The notes: generated from the sequence alone by a model not told the origin. Counted from the stretch's first letter, positions 1 through 9,560 are shown. The stretch: 64,000 bases of DNA from VXYL01 sp963422285 (GCA_963422285.2 CAXXJO010000001.1:992001-1056000); one strand, 5' to 3'. Program-made: numbers and translations.

Positions 1-595
1 TTTCGTGCCCTTCCAGATTCATGCAATCTACTGGTTTTATTGGAGAAACATCGATTCCAGGGATTTATCCGCAAGAAAAACTCTGCCCATTATCTGTACG
101 CCAACGCCGGCAGTGGATAGCCGCTTCTCGGCAGCGCGGCACCTCACCTAGATCGGACTGTCCCGACTAAGGTGTTGGACCACCGCGTCGAGCGCCGTTG
201 GCTACGCTCCGGCCCGGCCACCGCCGCAACCGCCTACCCATCCGGCTCCCGCAGCCCAACGTCCGGGTGGGCCTTGCGAGACCCGCCAAGACGATGGCAT
301 CACCTCGGCGGAGGCTGACGGCAGCGGCGCTGCCCGATGCGCTGCAGGTGCTACACTTCGGCTCATCCTTCCGTCGTGGAGCAGTCAAATGACCTCCCCA
401 TGCCACTCCGTCCATCGCGATGTCGAGTGCAATGCTGCCGCACGGTCGTTGATGAGGTTTGCATGATCGCCGCTTCGACAACTGCTAGTCCCGTGGCGAC
501 GATGGCGCGTACCTCAAGAACCATCTCTTCTCTTCGCGGCATGGGACGTGGACGGGGTCTGCGGACGCCCGCCGCCCAGGGCTAGACACCGAGCC
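1..595. other. No recognisable gene
   Basis: Short open frames occur on both strands, but none has a recognisable domain, a plausible ribosome binding site or a conserved motif. In related bacteria coaBC and dut usually precede slmA, and neither is visible here. The stretch probably holds the slmA promoter and decayed sequence. Confidence 0.4.
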
Positions 596-1174
596 ATGAC
601 ACGATCCAACCGTCGCGAACAGATACTGCAGGCCTTCGCTGCCATGCTGGAGACGAACCCCGGTTCGCGCGTCACCACAGCCCGGCTGGCCGCCCACGTA
701 GGCGTCTCCGAGGCCGCCCTGTACCGCCATTTCCCCAGCAAGGCGAAGATGATCGAGGGCTTGATCGAGTTTGCGGAAACCACGGTGTTCACCCGCATCG
801 GCAATATCCTGGAAGACCAAGCCGACGCCGAAGCGCGCTGCGGCGCGATTCTGCTGCTGCTGCTGACGTTCTGCGAAAGAAATCCGGGCTTCGCACGGCT
901 GTTCGCCGGCGACGCCTTGCAGGGCGAGACCGACCGGCTACGCCGCCGTATGCACCAGTTCTACGACCGCATCGAAACCCAGCTGCGCCAGATTCTCCGT
1001 GCGGCCCATGCCGCCCGCCCAACGCTGGCCCTGCTGAGCGCCAACGCCGCCGCCAACCTGCTGCTCGCCAGCGCCGAAGGACGAATCAACCAGTTCGTGC
1101 GCAGCGAGTTCAAGACCGCCCCCACGACGGACTGGGCCGATCAGTGGAGCACCTTGGCGAAAGCGGTATTCTAG
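596..1174 (+). CDS. slmA: Nucleoid occlusion factor SlmA (TetR family)
   Basis: A 192-residue TetR-type DNA-binding protein. It starts at the ATG at 596, giving MTRSNRREQILQAFAAML, although the frame is open further upstream. The N-terminal helix-turn-helix (about residues 25-55, TTARLAAHVGVSEAALYRHF) is the SlmA/TetR signature, followed by an all-helical C-terminal domain of the usual SlmA length (about 198 residues in E. coli). In the known family SlmA binds chromosomal sites and blocks FtsZ assembly over the nucleoid. Its position beside pyrE is conserved in gammaproteobacteria and supports SlmA over a generic TetR regulator. Confidence 0.9.
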   Translation: MTRSNRREQILQAFAAMLETNPGSRVTTARLAAHVGVSEAALYRHFPSKAKMIEGLIEFAETTVFTRIGNILEDQADAEARCGAILLLLLTFCERNPGFARLFAGDALQGETDRLRRRMHQFYDRIETQLRQILRAAHAARPTLALLSANAAANLLLASAEGRINQFVRSEFKTAPTTDWADQWSTLAKAVF

Positions 1175-1210
1175 TCCAGCCACCCCAGCCACGCAGGGGA
1201 CGGCAATCAC

Positions 1211-1356
1211 GGGCAGGGCGTCAGTTTGAATCTGCGTTGCCGCGCTTAACCATCCAAATACAAGATGTAGAGATGGAGACCGCTCACTAGCGACTATATG
1301 CAGTGGCGGCGTCGTAATGGTGCGATCCATCCGAATTTCAAACCGAACCACTACCC
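1211..1356. repeat. Short inverted-repeat (MITE-like) element, copy 1
   Basis: About 146 bp ending in ttcaaaccgaaccactaccc. Its other end, gggcgtcagtttgaatctg, is an imperfect inverted repeat of that. The interior contains caagatgtagag, also seen as caagatgcagag in the copy at 51.7 kb. Related copies lie at 1366, 20532, 51662 and 58713. No open reading frame, so non-autonomous. Confidence 0.6.
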
Positions 1357-1365
1357 AATCACGGG

Positions 1366-1491
1366 CAGCGTCTCAGCTTGATCCCGTCTCGCCATGCCGC
1401 ACCATGCAACCACAAGATGCACAGCTGCGGGACGCTATCGGATGGCGTATGTAGTAGCGTGGATTATCCAAGTTCGCACCGAGACATCACC
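1366..1491. repeat. MITE-like element, copy 2 (tandem, diverged)
   Basis: It directly follows copy 1. Both copies start after the same short sequence, aatcacgggcag (1205-1216 and 1358-1369). The interior has cacaagatgcacag. The right end, tccaagttcgcaccgagaca, aligns with the right end of the other copies with several changes. It stops just before the 3' end of pyrE, so it lies in the convergent slmA/pyrE gap. Confidence 0.45.
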
Positions 1492-1494
1492 CCG

Positions 1495-2151
1495 TCACTT
1501 CCAGGCTCGGCGATAACTCGCCAACCGCCGGTACTGCTCGGCATAGCGCGCCTGCGAGCCCAGGTAGGCCAGCACGTCGTCCAAATTGGCGACGCAGCGG
1601 ACGGGTACGCCGAGGGTGCGCCGCAAGCTCTGCACCGCCGTTTCCGTGCCGCCAGGGGAGGGCTCCTGCCGATCCAGGGCCAGCACGACGCCCGCCACTT
1701 CGCCACCAGCCGCGCGAATCGTCTCCGCCGCCTCGCGTTTGGCGGTGCCGTCGGTTGCCACATCGTCGACTATCGCCACTTGCTTGTCCACCATCGAGGC
1801 GCCCACTAGCTGCCCGCCTTCGCCGTGGGCCTTGGCTTCCTTGCGGTTGAACGCAGCGCCGATGTTGCGGCCGTGATCCCTGGCCAGGGCAATGGCCGCC
1901 GCAGTGGCGATGGGGATGCCCTTGTACGCGGGGCCGAACAGCGCCTCGGGCGGTGTCGGCAGCTGCATGATCTGCGCCGCATAGGCAGCGCCCAAGACAC
2001 CGAGGCCGGCGCCGTCGGCGATGGTGCCGAGGTTGAAGAAGTAGGGGCTGCGGCGGCCGGACTTGAGGACGAAGTCGCCGAAGGCAATCACATCCCGTTC
2101 GATCGCCTCCCGGACGAACGCCAGTGCTTCGGCACGCGCCGCCGCGGTCAC
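1495..2151 (-). CDS. pyrE: Orotate phosphoribosyltransferase
   Basis: A 218-residue enzyme that joins orotate to PRPP to give OMP, the fifth step of pyrimidine synthesis. The PRPP-binding motif VAIVDDVATDGTAKREA lies at about residues 126-142, and FVLKSGRRSPYFFNLG near the N-terminus is typical of PyrE. Length is normal (213 in E. coli). The start is GTG and overlaps the rph stop as GTGA, which implies translational coupling downstream of rph. The rph-pyrE pair is an established operon in enterobacteria. Confidence 0.95.
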   Translation of the reverse strand: MTAAARAEALAFVREAIERDVIAFGDFVLKSGRRSPYFFNLGTIADGAGLGVLGAAYAAQIMQLPTPPEALFGPAYKGIPIATAAAIALARDHGRNIGAAFNRKEAKAHGEGGQLVGASMVDKQVAIVDDVATDGTAKREAAETIRAAGGEVAGVVLALDRQEPSPGGTETAVQSLRRTLGVPVRCVANLDDVLAYLGSQARYAEQYRRLASYRRAWK

Positions 2152-2855
2152 GATGCCAGCGCCTGCCGCTGCATCCGGAACAGGCCGTCAATGCCCTGTT
2201 CGGCGAGAGCCAGCATCTCGTCCAATGCGCTGCGGTCGAACGCGCCGTTCTCCGCGGTACCCTGCACTTCGATGAAGCCGCGGCCATCCATCATCACCAC
2301 GTTCATGTCCGTCTGCGCCTTGGCGTCCTCCGCGTAGTCGAGGTCGAGTACGCACATGCCGCGAACGATGCCCACGGAGATCGCGGCCACGAGACCGACG
2401 AACGCCCTCGGCGCCACCTTGGCGAGGGCGTCGGCCAGCGCCACGCAGCCGCCGGTGACGGCTGCCGTGCGCGTACCGCCATCCGCCTGCAGGACGTCGC
2501 AGTCGATCTTCACCGTGCGCTCGCCAAGCGCCTCGAGGTTCGCCGCAGCGCGCAGCGAGCGGCCGATCAGGCGCTGGATTTCCACCGTTCGGCCGCTCTG
2601 CTTGCCGCGAGCGGCTTCGCGATCGGTGCGGGTATGGGTAGCGCCCGGCAGCATGCCATACTCGGCGGTGATCCAGCCTTGACCGCGCCCGCGCAGAAAT
2701 GGCGGCACCCCGGACTCCACGCTGGCGGTGCAGATCACTCGGGTATCGCCGAACTCGATCAGCACGGAACCCGCCGCGTGGCGGGTAAAGCCTCGGCTGA
2801 TCCTGACTTGGCGAAGCTCGTTCCTCGCTCTACCGCTGGGCCGCTGGACAGGCAT
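2148..2855 (-). CDS. rph: Ribonuclease PH
   Basis: A 235-residue phosphorolytic 3'-5' exoribonuclease that trims tRNA 3' ends. The start at 2855 gives MPVQRPSGRARNELRQVRIS, matching the family N-terminus. Conserved blocks include GDTRVICTASVE, GWITAEYGMLPGATHTR, GRSLRAA, KIDCDVLQADGGTRTAA and DLDYAEDAKAQTDMNVVM. It is full length and apparently intact. It is divergent from yicC with 45 bp between the starts and overlaps pyrE by 4 bp. Confidence 0.95.
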   Translation of the reverse strand: MPVQRPSGRARNELRQVRISRGFTRHAAGSVLIEFGDTRVICTASVESGVPPFLRGRGQGWITAEYGMLPGATHTRTDREAARGKQSGRTVEIQRLIGRSLRAAANLEALGERTVKIDCDVLQADGGTRTAAVTGGCVALADALAKVAPRAFVGLVAAISVGIVRGMCVLDLDYAEDAKAQTDMNVVMMDGRGFIEVQGTAENGAFDRSALDEMLALAEQGIDGLFRMQRQALAS

Positions 2856-2888
2856 GGGCGTACTAGGCTTCTCCTTCGGGCTACCGAT

Positions 2889-2894
2889 TATAAT
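2889..2894 (+). promoter_or_regulatory. Perfect -10 box immediately before yicC
   Basis: TATAAT lies at 2889-2894 and the yicC ATG begins at 2901, only six bases later. A transcript from this box would start at or next to the initiation codon, so the yicC mRNA may be leaderless. No good -35 hexamer is visible at 16-18 bp spacing. Confidence 0.4.
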
Positions 2895-2900
2895 GCAGCG

Positions 2901-3746
2901 ATGGTAGCGAGCATGACCGCCTTCGGACGCGCCGGTTGCGATTTGGTGCAGTGGGAGATCCGATCCGTCAACCACCGCTACCTGGATCTCGGCTTCCGCC
3001 TGCCGGCGTCGTTCAGGGATCTGGAACAGCCGTTGCGCCAGCTGACCGCCGGCCGCATTCGACGCGGCAAGGTGGACGCCAAGCTGGAGATCGCGAGCCA
3101 AGCCGCGGTGGTGCCGCGACTGAACGAAAACGCTTTGAAGAACCTGCTCGCCGCCGTTGACGGCATCCGCGGACAAGTCGCCGTGGAACGTATCGACCCC
3201 TTGGATCTGATGCGCTGGCCCGGCGTGCTCGAAGACGATCAGGACGATCTTGCCCACTTCAAGGAGGCCGCCGTCGCCCGCTACGGCGACGCTTTGGACA
3301 ACCTCGTCGCCCACCGCCGCAGCGAGGGCGCAAGCTTGGACACGCTGTTGCGCGAGCGGCTCGAGGTGGTGGAACGCAGCGCCGCCGAGGTGCGCGCCTT
3401 GGCGACGGATCAAGCCGCGATATTGCGTCAACGCCTGCATAGCCGGGTGCGAGAGCTGACGACGCGCTTGGACGCCGAACGCTTGGAGCAGGAAGTGGCG
3501 CTGCTGGCGCAGAAAGCCGATGTGGCCGAAGAGCTGGATCGGCTGGACATCCACGTCGCCGAGGCCCGAGCCAGCTTGAACGGCAGCGCCCCCTGCGGTC
3601 GCCGGCTGGACTTCCTGACGCAGGAGCTGAACCGCGAAGTGAACACTCTCGCCGCCAAGCTGGCGTTGCCGGCAGCCGGCCGCCTCGCGGTCGATCTCAA
3701 GGTCGCTATCGAACAGATCCGCGAACAGGCGCAGAACGTCGAGTAG
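2901..3746 (+). CDS. yicC: YicC family endoribonuclease
   Basis: A 281-residue protein of the YicC/YloC family (287 in E. coli), members of which act on RNA and affect sRNA turnover. The start at 2901 (MVASMTAFGRAG) fits the family opening M-x-x-SMTAFxR; the ATG at 2913 is an internal alternative. Conserved blocks are EIRSVNHRYLDLGFRLP at residues 20-36 and a C-terminal DUF1732 region with RLDFLTQELNREVNTLAAK. It is followed after 6 bp by gmk, the normal gammaproteobacterial neighbour. Confidence 0.9.
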   Translation: MVASMTAFGRAGCDLVQWEIRSVNHRYLDLGFRLPASFRDLEQPLRQLTAGRIRRGKVDAKLEIASQAAVVPRLNENALKNLLAAVDGIRGQVAVERIDPLDLMRWPGVLEDDQDDLAHFKEAAVARYGDALDNLVAHRRSEGASLDTLLRERLEVVERSAAEVRALATDQAAILRQRLHSRVRELTTRLDAERLEQEVALLAQKADVAEELDRLDIHVAEARASLNGSAPCGRRLDFLTQELNREVNTLAAKLALPAAGRLAVDLKVAIEQIREQAQNVE

Positions 3747-3752
3747 CGGGGC

Positions 3753-4433
3753 ATGCGAGCTCAATCGCCATCACGGCTTGGTCCGCAGTCGAAAGCGTAT
3801 GCTTCCCAACCGAACCGACGCGGTCGCCTGTTCGTGATCTCCGCGCCTTCCGGAGCGGGGAAAACCAGCCTTATCGAAGCGCTGGTGCATCACGATTGCT
3901 CGCTGACAGTGTCCATTTCCCATACCACCCGGCCCAAGCGGAACACCGAGGTCGACGGCGTCCACTACCACTTCGTGGCACCGCGGACATTCGCCGCCAT
4001 GCGCGACGCTGGCGAGTTCCTGGAATGGGCCGCGGTATTCGACCACGCCTACGGCACCTCGCGCAGGGCCGTGCTGGAGGCCGTCGCAGCCGGCCGCGAC
4101 GTGATCCTCGAGATCGACTGGCAGGGGGCGACTCTGGTTCGCCAGTGCTGGCCCGATCCAGTGACCATCTTCGTGCTGCCGCCGTCCCGCCAAGCGCTCG
4201 TCGAGCGGCTCACCGGACGCGGCCAGGACCGCCCGGAAGTCATCGCGAAACGAACCGCCCAGGCCGTGGCCGACATGTTCCATCACGACGAGTTCGACCA
4301 CCTGGTGGTCAACGACGAGTTCGACGCCGCGGTGGCGGCGCTGCGCCGCATCGTCCAAGCCACCCGCGAGGGCGGGACGCTGCCGCCGGAGAATCATTCG
4401 GCTCTGCTCGGCGAACTCTTGTCCGATTCCTGA
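3753..4433 (+). CDS. gmk: Guanylate kinase
   Basis: A 226-residue kinase that converts GMP to GDP. The P-loop is ISAPSGAGKTSL at about residues 29-40. The GMP-binding region SISHTTRPKRNTEVDGVHYHF follows, and EIDWQGA is the conserved acidic block. The N-terminus carries about 23 extra residues before the usual GRLFVISAPSG start, so the true start could be further in, but no better in-frame ATG is evident. It sits between yicC and rpoZ, the standard order. Confidence 0.95.
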   Translation: MRAQSPSRLGPQSKAYASQPNRRGRLFVISAPSGAGKTSLIEALVHHDCSLTVSISHTTRPKRNTEVDGVHYHFVAPRTFAAMRDAGEFLEWAAVFDHAYGTSRRAVLEAVAAGRDVILEIDWQGATLVRQCWPDPVTIFVLPPSRQALVERLTGRGQDRPEVIAKRTAQAVADMFHHDEFDHLVVNDEFDAAVAALRRIVQATREGGTLPPENHSALLGELLSDS

Positions 4434-4479
4434 CTAGGCTGTAGACTCGGCCTCATCGCAAATCAAGCCGAGCAAACCC

Positions 4480-4761
4480 ATGGCCCGAGTCACCGTCGAG
4501 GACTGCCTGGAACATGTCGACAATCGCTTCGATCTCGTCATTCGCGCCACGCGACGAGCGCGCCAAGTGCATCAGGGCAACGACCCTTTGGTGGACGACG
4601 AGGACGATAAGCCTACGGTGATCGCACTGCGAGAAATCGCCACCGGGCTGGTCACCGACGAGATGCTCGACGCCGTGGACACGGTCTTCGAGAAGGAGGA
4701 AGAGGAGGAGATGGAACGACCCTTCGGCGGCTATGGAGATGACCGGGCAGACGACTTCTAG
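4480..4761 (+). CDS. rpoZ: RNA polymerase omega subunit
   Basis: A 93-residue omega subunit. It starts MARVTVEDCLEHVDNRFDL and contains the conserved ATRRARQ helix and KPTVIALREIATG. Omega helps assemble the beta-prime subunit and, in E. coli, forms part of a ppGpp binding site, which suits its position next to spoT. The C-terminus is very acidic (EKEEEEEMERP), as in many relatives. Confidence 0.95.
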   Translation: MARVTVEDCLEHVDNRFDLVIRATRRARQVHQGNDPLVDDEDDKPTVIALREIATGLVTDEMLDAVDTVFEKEEEEEMERPFGGYGDDRADDF

Positions 4762-4894
4762 CGACTTTCGCCAGCCGTTCAGCGGCAGCGACGCGGCCGA
4801 GGCCGCGTCAGACGCCGGCAGGGACGCCGGGCACCCGAAGCCCCGTTCTTCCACCAAGCGCCAGCCGCGTTCTCAGCGCGACGCGGAGCGGCCG

Positions 4895-7069
4895 ATGGAG
4901 GGCTACTTCCAGTCTCGCCTGCGCGCCCAGGCCAGCGCTCCCGGCGTGGCCGTCCCTGCCACCATCGACGGCGTCCTCAAGCTGCTCCTCGACTACCTGC
5001 CGGAGCCGGAGGTGGACGATATCCACCGCGCCTACCGCTTCGCCGAAGCAGCCCATGCCGGCCAGTTCCGGCGCACCGGCCACCAGTACATCACGCATCC
5101 GCTGGCGGTGGCGAACATTCTCGCTGCCATGCGCATGGATCACCAGTCGATCATGGCCGCGGTGATGCACGATGTGCTCGAGGACACCGGCATCACCAAG
5201 GAGGCGCTGGCGGAGAACTTCGGCGCCGAGGTGGCGGAGATCGTCGACGGCGTCTCCAAGCTGGCCACCATCTTCCACTCCCGGGCCGAGGCCCAGGCGG
5301 AGAACCTCCAGAAGATGGCCTTGGCCATGGCGAGGGACCTGCGCGTCATTCTGGTGAAGTTCGCCGACCGGCTGCACAACATGCGCACCATCGGCGTCAT
5401 GCCCCGGGACAAGCGCAAGCGGATCGCCCGGGAGACGCTGGACTTCTACGCCCCCATCGCCAACCGTCTGGGCATGAACGCCATGCGGGTGGAGCTCGAG
5501 GAACTCGCCTTTGAGGCCCTCTACCCGCTGCGCGCAGACCGCATCCGCCGCGCCGTGCATACCGCCCGCGCTCGCCGGGAGGAGACCATGAAGCAGCTTC
5601 AGCTCTCCATCGAGGCCAGCCTTCGTCGGGAAGGCATCGACGCCGCCGTCGTCAGCCGCCAGCGGCATCTGTACTCCATCTACCGAAAGATGAAGACCCA
5701 GCGCAAGTCGTTCGCCGACCTCATGGAGGTATTCGGCTTCCGCATCGTGGTGGACCGAGTGGACACCTGCTATCGCACCTTGGGCGTGGCACACAACCTC
5801 TACAAGCCGGTGCTGAGCCGCTTCAAGGACTATATCGCCATCCCCAAGGCGAACGGCTACCAGTCTCTGCATACTGCGCTGGTGGGCATGCAGGCGGCGC
5901 CTATCGAAGTGCAGATCTGTACCCGCCAGATGGACGCCATCGCCGAAAACGGCATCGCCGGGCACTGGCTGCACAAGAACGACGAGGCGGCCGACGGTAG
6001 CCGCAGGCGCGCCAAGCGCTGGCTGGCGGGCTTGCTTGATCTGCAGCAGCGCGCCGGCAACTCCTTGGAGTTCATCGAGAGCATGAAGATCGATCTGTTT
6101 CCGGACGAGGTGTACGTGTTTACGCCCCAGGGAGAGATCCTCGAGCTGCCCCAAGGCGCTTGTCCCATCGACTTCGCCTACAGTGTGCATACCGACATCG
6201 GCAGCCATTGCGTCGCCTGCCGGGTGGATCGTGCCGTAGCGCCGCTCTCCATGCCCTTGAAATCCGGCCAGACGGTGGAGATCATCACCGCCCCCGACGC
6301 CCGTCCGAATCCCGCCTGGCTGACGTTCGCGGTATCGAGCCGTGCCCGATCGGCGATTCGCCAAGCCCTGAAGGCACAGCAGCGATCGGAGTCCGTGCGC
6401 TTCGGCCGCCGCCTGCTGGAACGTTCGCTGGCCAATGCCGGCACGTCCATCAAGGAGCTGGATTTCCGCCGCCTGAGACGCATGTTCCAGGACTTCGGCG
6501 TCCGCAAGATGGACGATCTGCTGGCGGAGATCGGCCTTGGCAACCTAATGGCCTACATGGTGGCGCAACGCCTGCTGGCTGCGGACAACCCCGACTACGA
6601 AGCGGTGGACATCGAACGTGGCGGGTCGGTGGCGATCCGCGGCGGCGAGGGGCTGGTCATCAGCTATGCACACTGCTGCGGGCCTGTGCCCGGCGATCAC
6701 ATCGTCGGCCATATCACGCCCGGGCGGGGCTTGGTGGTGCATGTGGAGACCTGCAACAACATCGCCGACCAACACCGTCGCGCGCCCCGGGAAATCATCC
6801 CGACGCGCTGGGCCGAGCGTACCGATGGCGAGTTCGAGACCAGCCTGTCCATCGTCGTGCAGCGGCGCAAGGGTGCCATTGCCGAGCTGGCCGCGGCGAT
6901 GAACGCGGTGGACGCCGGCATCGATAACATCACTGTGGACGAACGCACTGCCGATCTCTCCAGCGTTCGCCTGGAACTGTCGGTGACCGATCGCGAACAT
7001 CTCGACCACGTCCGGCAACGGCTGCTCGCCATCCCCGCGGTGCAACGCGTCGATCGCCCTGTTCAATAG
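4895..7069 (+). CDS. spoT: Bifunctional (p)ppGpp synthetase/hydrolase SpoT
   Basis: About 724 residues from the ATG at 4895, which has GGAG 6 bp upstream. The frame is open from 4733, overlapping rpoZ by 29 bp, but the extra 54 residues are low-complexity. Domains in order: HD hydrolase (AAVMHDVLEDTGITKEA), synthetase (FRIVVDRVDTCYR, then RFKDYIAIPKANGYQSLHTA), TGS (DEVYVFTPQGEILELPQGA), zinc-finger/helical region (YAHCCGPVPGDHIVGHI) and a C-terminal ACT domain. The hydrolase motif is intact, so it can degrade as well as possibly make the alarmone. Domain order and rpoZ/recG context favour SpoT over RelA. Confidence 0.95.
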   Translation: MEGYFQSRLRAQASAPGVAVPATIDGVLKLLLDYLPEPEVDDIHRAYRFAEAAHAGQFRRTGHQYITHPLAVANILAAMRMDHQSIMAAVMHDVLEDTGITKEALAENFGAEVAEIVDGVSKLATIFHSRAEAQAENLQKMALAMARDLRVILVKFADRLHNMRTIGVMPRDKRKRIARETLDFYAPIANRLGMNAMRVELEELAFEALYPLRADRIRRAVHTARARREETMKQLQLSIEASLRREGIDAAVVSRQRHLYSIYRKMKTQRKSFADLMEVFGFRIVVDRVDTCYRTLGVAHNLYKPVLSRFKDYIAIPKANGYQSLHTALVGMQAAPIEVQICTRQMDAIAENGIAGHWLHKNDEAADGSRRRAKRWLAGLLDLQQRAGNSLEFIESMKIDLFPDEVYVFTPQGEILELPQGACPIDFAYSVHTDIGSHCVACRVDRAVAPLSMPLKSGQTVEIITAPDARPNPAWLTFAVSSRARSAIRQALKAQQRSESVRFGRRLLERSLANAGTSIKELDFRRLRRMFQDFGVRKMDDLLAEIGLGNLMAYMVAQRLLAADNPDYEAVDIERGGSVAIRGGEGLVISYAHCCGPVPGDHIVGHITPGRGLVVHVETCNNIADQHRRAPREIIPTRWAERTDGEFETSLSIVVQRRKGAIAELAAAMNAVDAGIDNITVDERTADLSSVRLELSVTDREHLDHVRQRLLAIPAVQRVDRPVQ

Positions 7070-7074
7070 CCATC

Positions 7075-9198
7075 GTGAACCCTTGTCCGGGGGATGCGGG
7101 AGTCTCTAGCAAACGAGAGGCGGGGACCTCCTTGCAGGAAGCGCGCGCTGTGCGAACGCATCTGCAAGCCCCTGTCACCTCGCTGCCCGGCATCGGTCCC
7201 AGCAGTAGCGAAAAGCTGGCCCGACTGGGCATCGAGACCCTCGGCGAACTGATCCTGCAACTGCCGTTTCGGTACCAGGATCGCACCCGCTCGGTGCCGC
7301 TGAACGAACTGCAACCGGGCCTGGAATGCCTAGTCACGGCACGAGTGGTGGACTCCACCGTCGCCTTCGGTCGGCGCCGAGCCTTGGCTACCCGCATCAG
7401 CGACGGTCGTGGTTCGCTGACGGTGCGGCTGTTCCACTTCGCCTCGCGCCAGCGCGACGCCATGCGCCCGGGGCTGTGGATGCGCTGCTTCGGCGATGTG
7501 CGAATGGGGTCGAACGGACTTGAAATGGTGCATCCCGAGTACCGGCTGCACCCGGATGAGCCGCCGCCCGTGGCCGCGGAACTCACGCCCGTCTACCGCG
7601 TCACCCAAGGTCTGACATCGGACCGGCTGGGCGCCTGGGTGGCGAAGGCGCTGGCGCAGTGCCAGGAATTCCCTTTCAGCCATCTTGCCGAGAGCGACTT
7701 CCCGGACTTGCTCCAGGCGATCCGCTTTCTCCATATGCCAGCCGCCGACCCGGCGAAGATCCGCGCCGCCCGGCAACGGGTGGTACTCGACGAGATCACC
7801 GGCCACTACTTGGCCATGAAACGCCGCCAAGCGCTAGTGAAGGCGCAGACCACCCTCGCGCTGCCGTCCCGGCAGCAGCTCGGGCGCGAGCTGCTGCGTC
7901 AGCTCGGCTTCCGCCTCACCCGGGCCCAGGCGCGAGTGACTAGCGAGGCGCTCACTGACCTATCGTCCGATCGGCCCATGATGCGCCTGCTGCAAGGCGA
8001 TGTCGGCTCCGGCAAGACCGTGGTGGCCGCTTTCGCTGCCATCCGGGCCGCCGAGCACGACGGCCAGACCGCGGTGATGGCACCCACGGAAATCCTCGCC
8101 GAGCAGCACTTCGAGACCATGAGCCAGTGGCTGCCGCCGCTGGGCATCGGCGTCGGTCTGCTCACGGGCCACCAAGGCGCCGCCGAGCGCCGGGTGCGCC
8201 TGGAAGCGGTGCGCGAAGGCCGCGATCTGGTGGTGGTAGGCACTCACGCCTTGTTCCAGAGCGGTGTCGAGTTCCACAACCTCGCACTCACCATCGTCGA
8301 CGAACAACATCGCTTCGGCGTCCATCAGCGCATGCAGCTGCGAGACAAGGGGCGCCTGCCGCACCAGCTGGTGATGACGGCGACGCCCATCCCACGCACC
8401 TTGACCATGGCGCTCTACGCCGACATGGACGTGTCCACCATCGACGAATTGCCACCGGGCCGGTTGCCAGTGCGCACCGGCATCGCTGCCATGGCCCGGC
8501 GCGCTGAAGTGATCGAACGCGTTGTGCGCAGTTGCGCTGCCGGACGGCAGGTGTACTGGGTCTGCACGGCCATCAAGGAACAGGACGACGCCGAGACCGG
8601 CGCCATGGGTCGACAGAACGCCGCGGAAACCGTCCTCGATGAGCTGTCCCAGGGAATGCCCGGAAACTTGCGCTTCGGCTTGGTGCATGGGCGGCTGCCG
8701 CCAACGGAGAAGAATGCGGTGATGGCGGCGTTCAAGGCCGGCGAGACCGACGTGCTGGTGGCGACCACGGTGATCGAAGTAGGCGTGGACGTGCCCAACG
8801 CCACTCTGATGGTGATCGACAACGCCGAGCGCCTGGGCTTGGCGCAACTGCACCAGCTGCGAGGCCGAGTGGGTCGCGGCTCGCACCAAAGCACGTGCAT
8901 CCTGCTCTACGAGCCTCCGCTCTCCGAAGTGGCCCGGCAGCGACTGACGATCCTGCGCAGCACCAACGACGGCTTCAAGATCGCGGAGAAGGATCTGGAA
9001 CTGCGCGGCCCGGGCGAAATTCTGGGCACCCGACAGACCGGCGAGCAGGCATTCGTGCTCGCCGACCTCTCCGCCGATCGCGCCCTGGTGCCCCGGGCAG
9101 TGGCACTGGGCAACCGCCTGCTGGCCGAGGACCTCGCGACCGCCCAGCGGATTCTCGATACCTGGACGCCCAAGGAAGCGGCATACGCTGCGGTGTGA
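7075..9198 (+). CDS. recG: ATP-dependent DNA helicase RecG
   Basis: A 707-residue branched-DNA helicase that reverses stalled forks and processes Holliday junctions. It has an N-terminal wedge/OB-fold region, Walker A LLQGDVGSGKTVVA, DEQHRFGVHQR box (motif II), TATPIPRTLTMALYADMD (motif III) and C-terminal motifs VATTVIEVGVDVPNA and QLRGRVGRG. The start used is GTG at 7075, 5 bp after spoT; another in-frame GTG at 7150 would remove 25 residues lacking family similarity. spoT-recG adjacency is common. Confidence 0.95.
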   Translation: MNPCPGDAGVSSKREAGTSLQEARAVRTHLQAPVTSLPGIGPSSSEKLARLGIETLGELILQLPFRYQDRTRSVPLNELQPGLECLVTARVVDSTVAFGRRRALATRISDGRGSLTVRLFHFASRQRDAMRPGLWMRCFGDVRMGSNGLEMVHPEYRLHPDEPPPVAAELTPVYRVTQGLTSDRLGAWVAKALAQCQEFPFSHLAESDFPDLLQAIRFLHMPAADPAKIRAARQRVVLDEITGHYLAMKRRQALVKAQTTLALPSRQQLGRELLRQLGFRLTRAQARVTSEALTDLSSDRPMMRLLQGDVGSGKTVVAAFAAIRAAEHDGQTAVMAPTEILAEQHFETMSQWLPPLGIGVGLLTGHQGAAERRVRLEAVREGRDLVVVGTHALFQSGVEFHNLALTIVDEQHRFGVHQRMQLRDKGRLPHQLVMTATPIPRTLTMALYADMDVSTIDELPPGRLPVRTGIAAMARRAEVIERVVRSCAAGRQVYWVCTAIKEQDDAETGAMGRQNAAETVLDELSQGMPGNLRFGLVHGRLPPTEKNAVMAAFKAGETDVLVATTVIEVGVDVPNATLMVIDNAERLGLAQLHQLRGRVGRGSHQSTCILLYEPPLSEVARQRLTILRSTNDGFKIAEKDLELRGPGEILGTRQTGEQAFVLADLSADRALVPRAVALGNRLLAEDLATAQRILDTWTPKEAAYAAV

Positions 9199-9219
9199 GC
9201 GCGATTGGGAGACTGAATC

Positions 9220-9560
9220 ATGGATCAGGTGCAGTTCGAAGGCCTGCTCGATGTAGTCGCCCGTCGCTTGACACGAGCAGATTTTCGGCAGCGGTTCGCC
9301 GGCTCCGCGGAGTTCGAGCAGACCATGCGCGAAACTCTCCGCCGCTCGAGTGACGGCAGTTGGAAGTCGACTTCGATCCGCATCCCATGCATTCCCGGAC
9401 ATCTGCCTCGGCAAGTACGGGATCGAGGTGAAGTTCATCACAAAGGACACATGGCGCCGCGTGGTAAACAGCGTGTTCGAGAGTTCCAGGGACTAGAGCG
9501 TCGAGCCTGTATGCATTCTGTTCGGCAAGGCGAATGCCCCGGACGGGCTGCGTGACGCGG
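9220..9560 (+). pseudogene. Frameshifted PD-(D/E)XK nuclease relic
   Basis: Three reading frames carry successive parts of one protein: MDQVQFEGLLDVVARRLTRA onward in the first, VDFDPHPM in the second, and FPDICLGKYGIEVKF followed by ITKDTWRRVVNSVFESSRD in the third, where a TAG follows. The frame then continues SVEPVCILFGKANAPDGLR past the stop. PDI with GIEVKF is a PD-(D/E)XK nuclease motif, so this looks like a dead restriction-type endonuclease gene. At least two frame changes and one stop. It lies just after recG. Confidence 0.6.

Noticed and set aside
2148..3764. A 538-residue reverse-strand ORF across rph and yicC
   Set aside because: Only the last 235 residues are RNase PH; the rest is the antisense of yicC.
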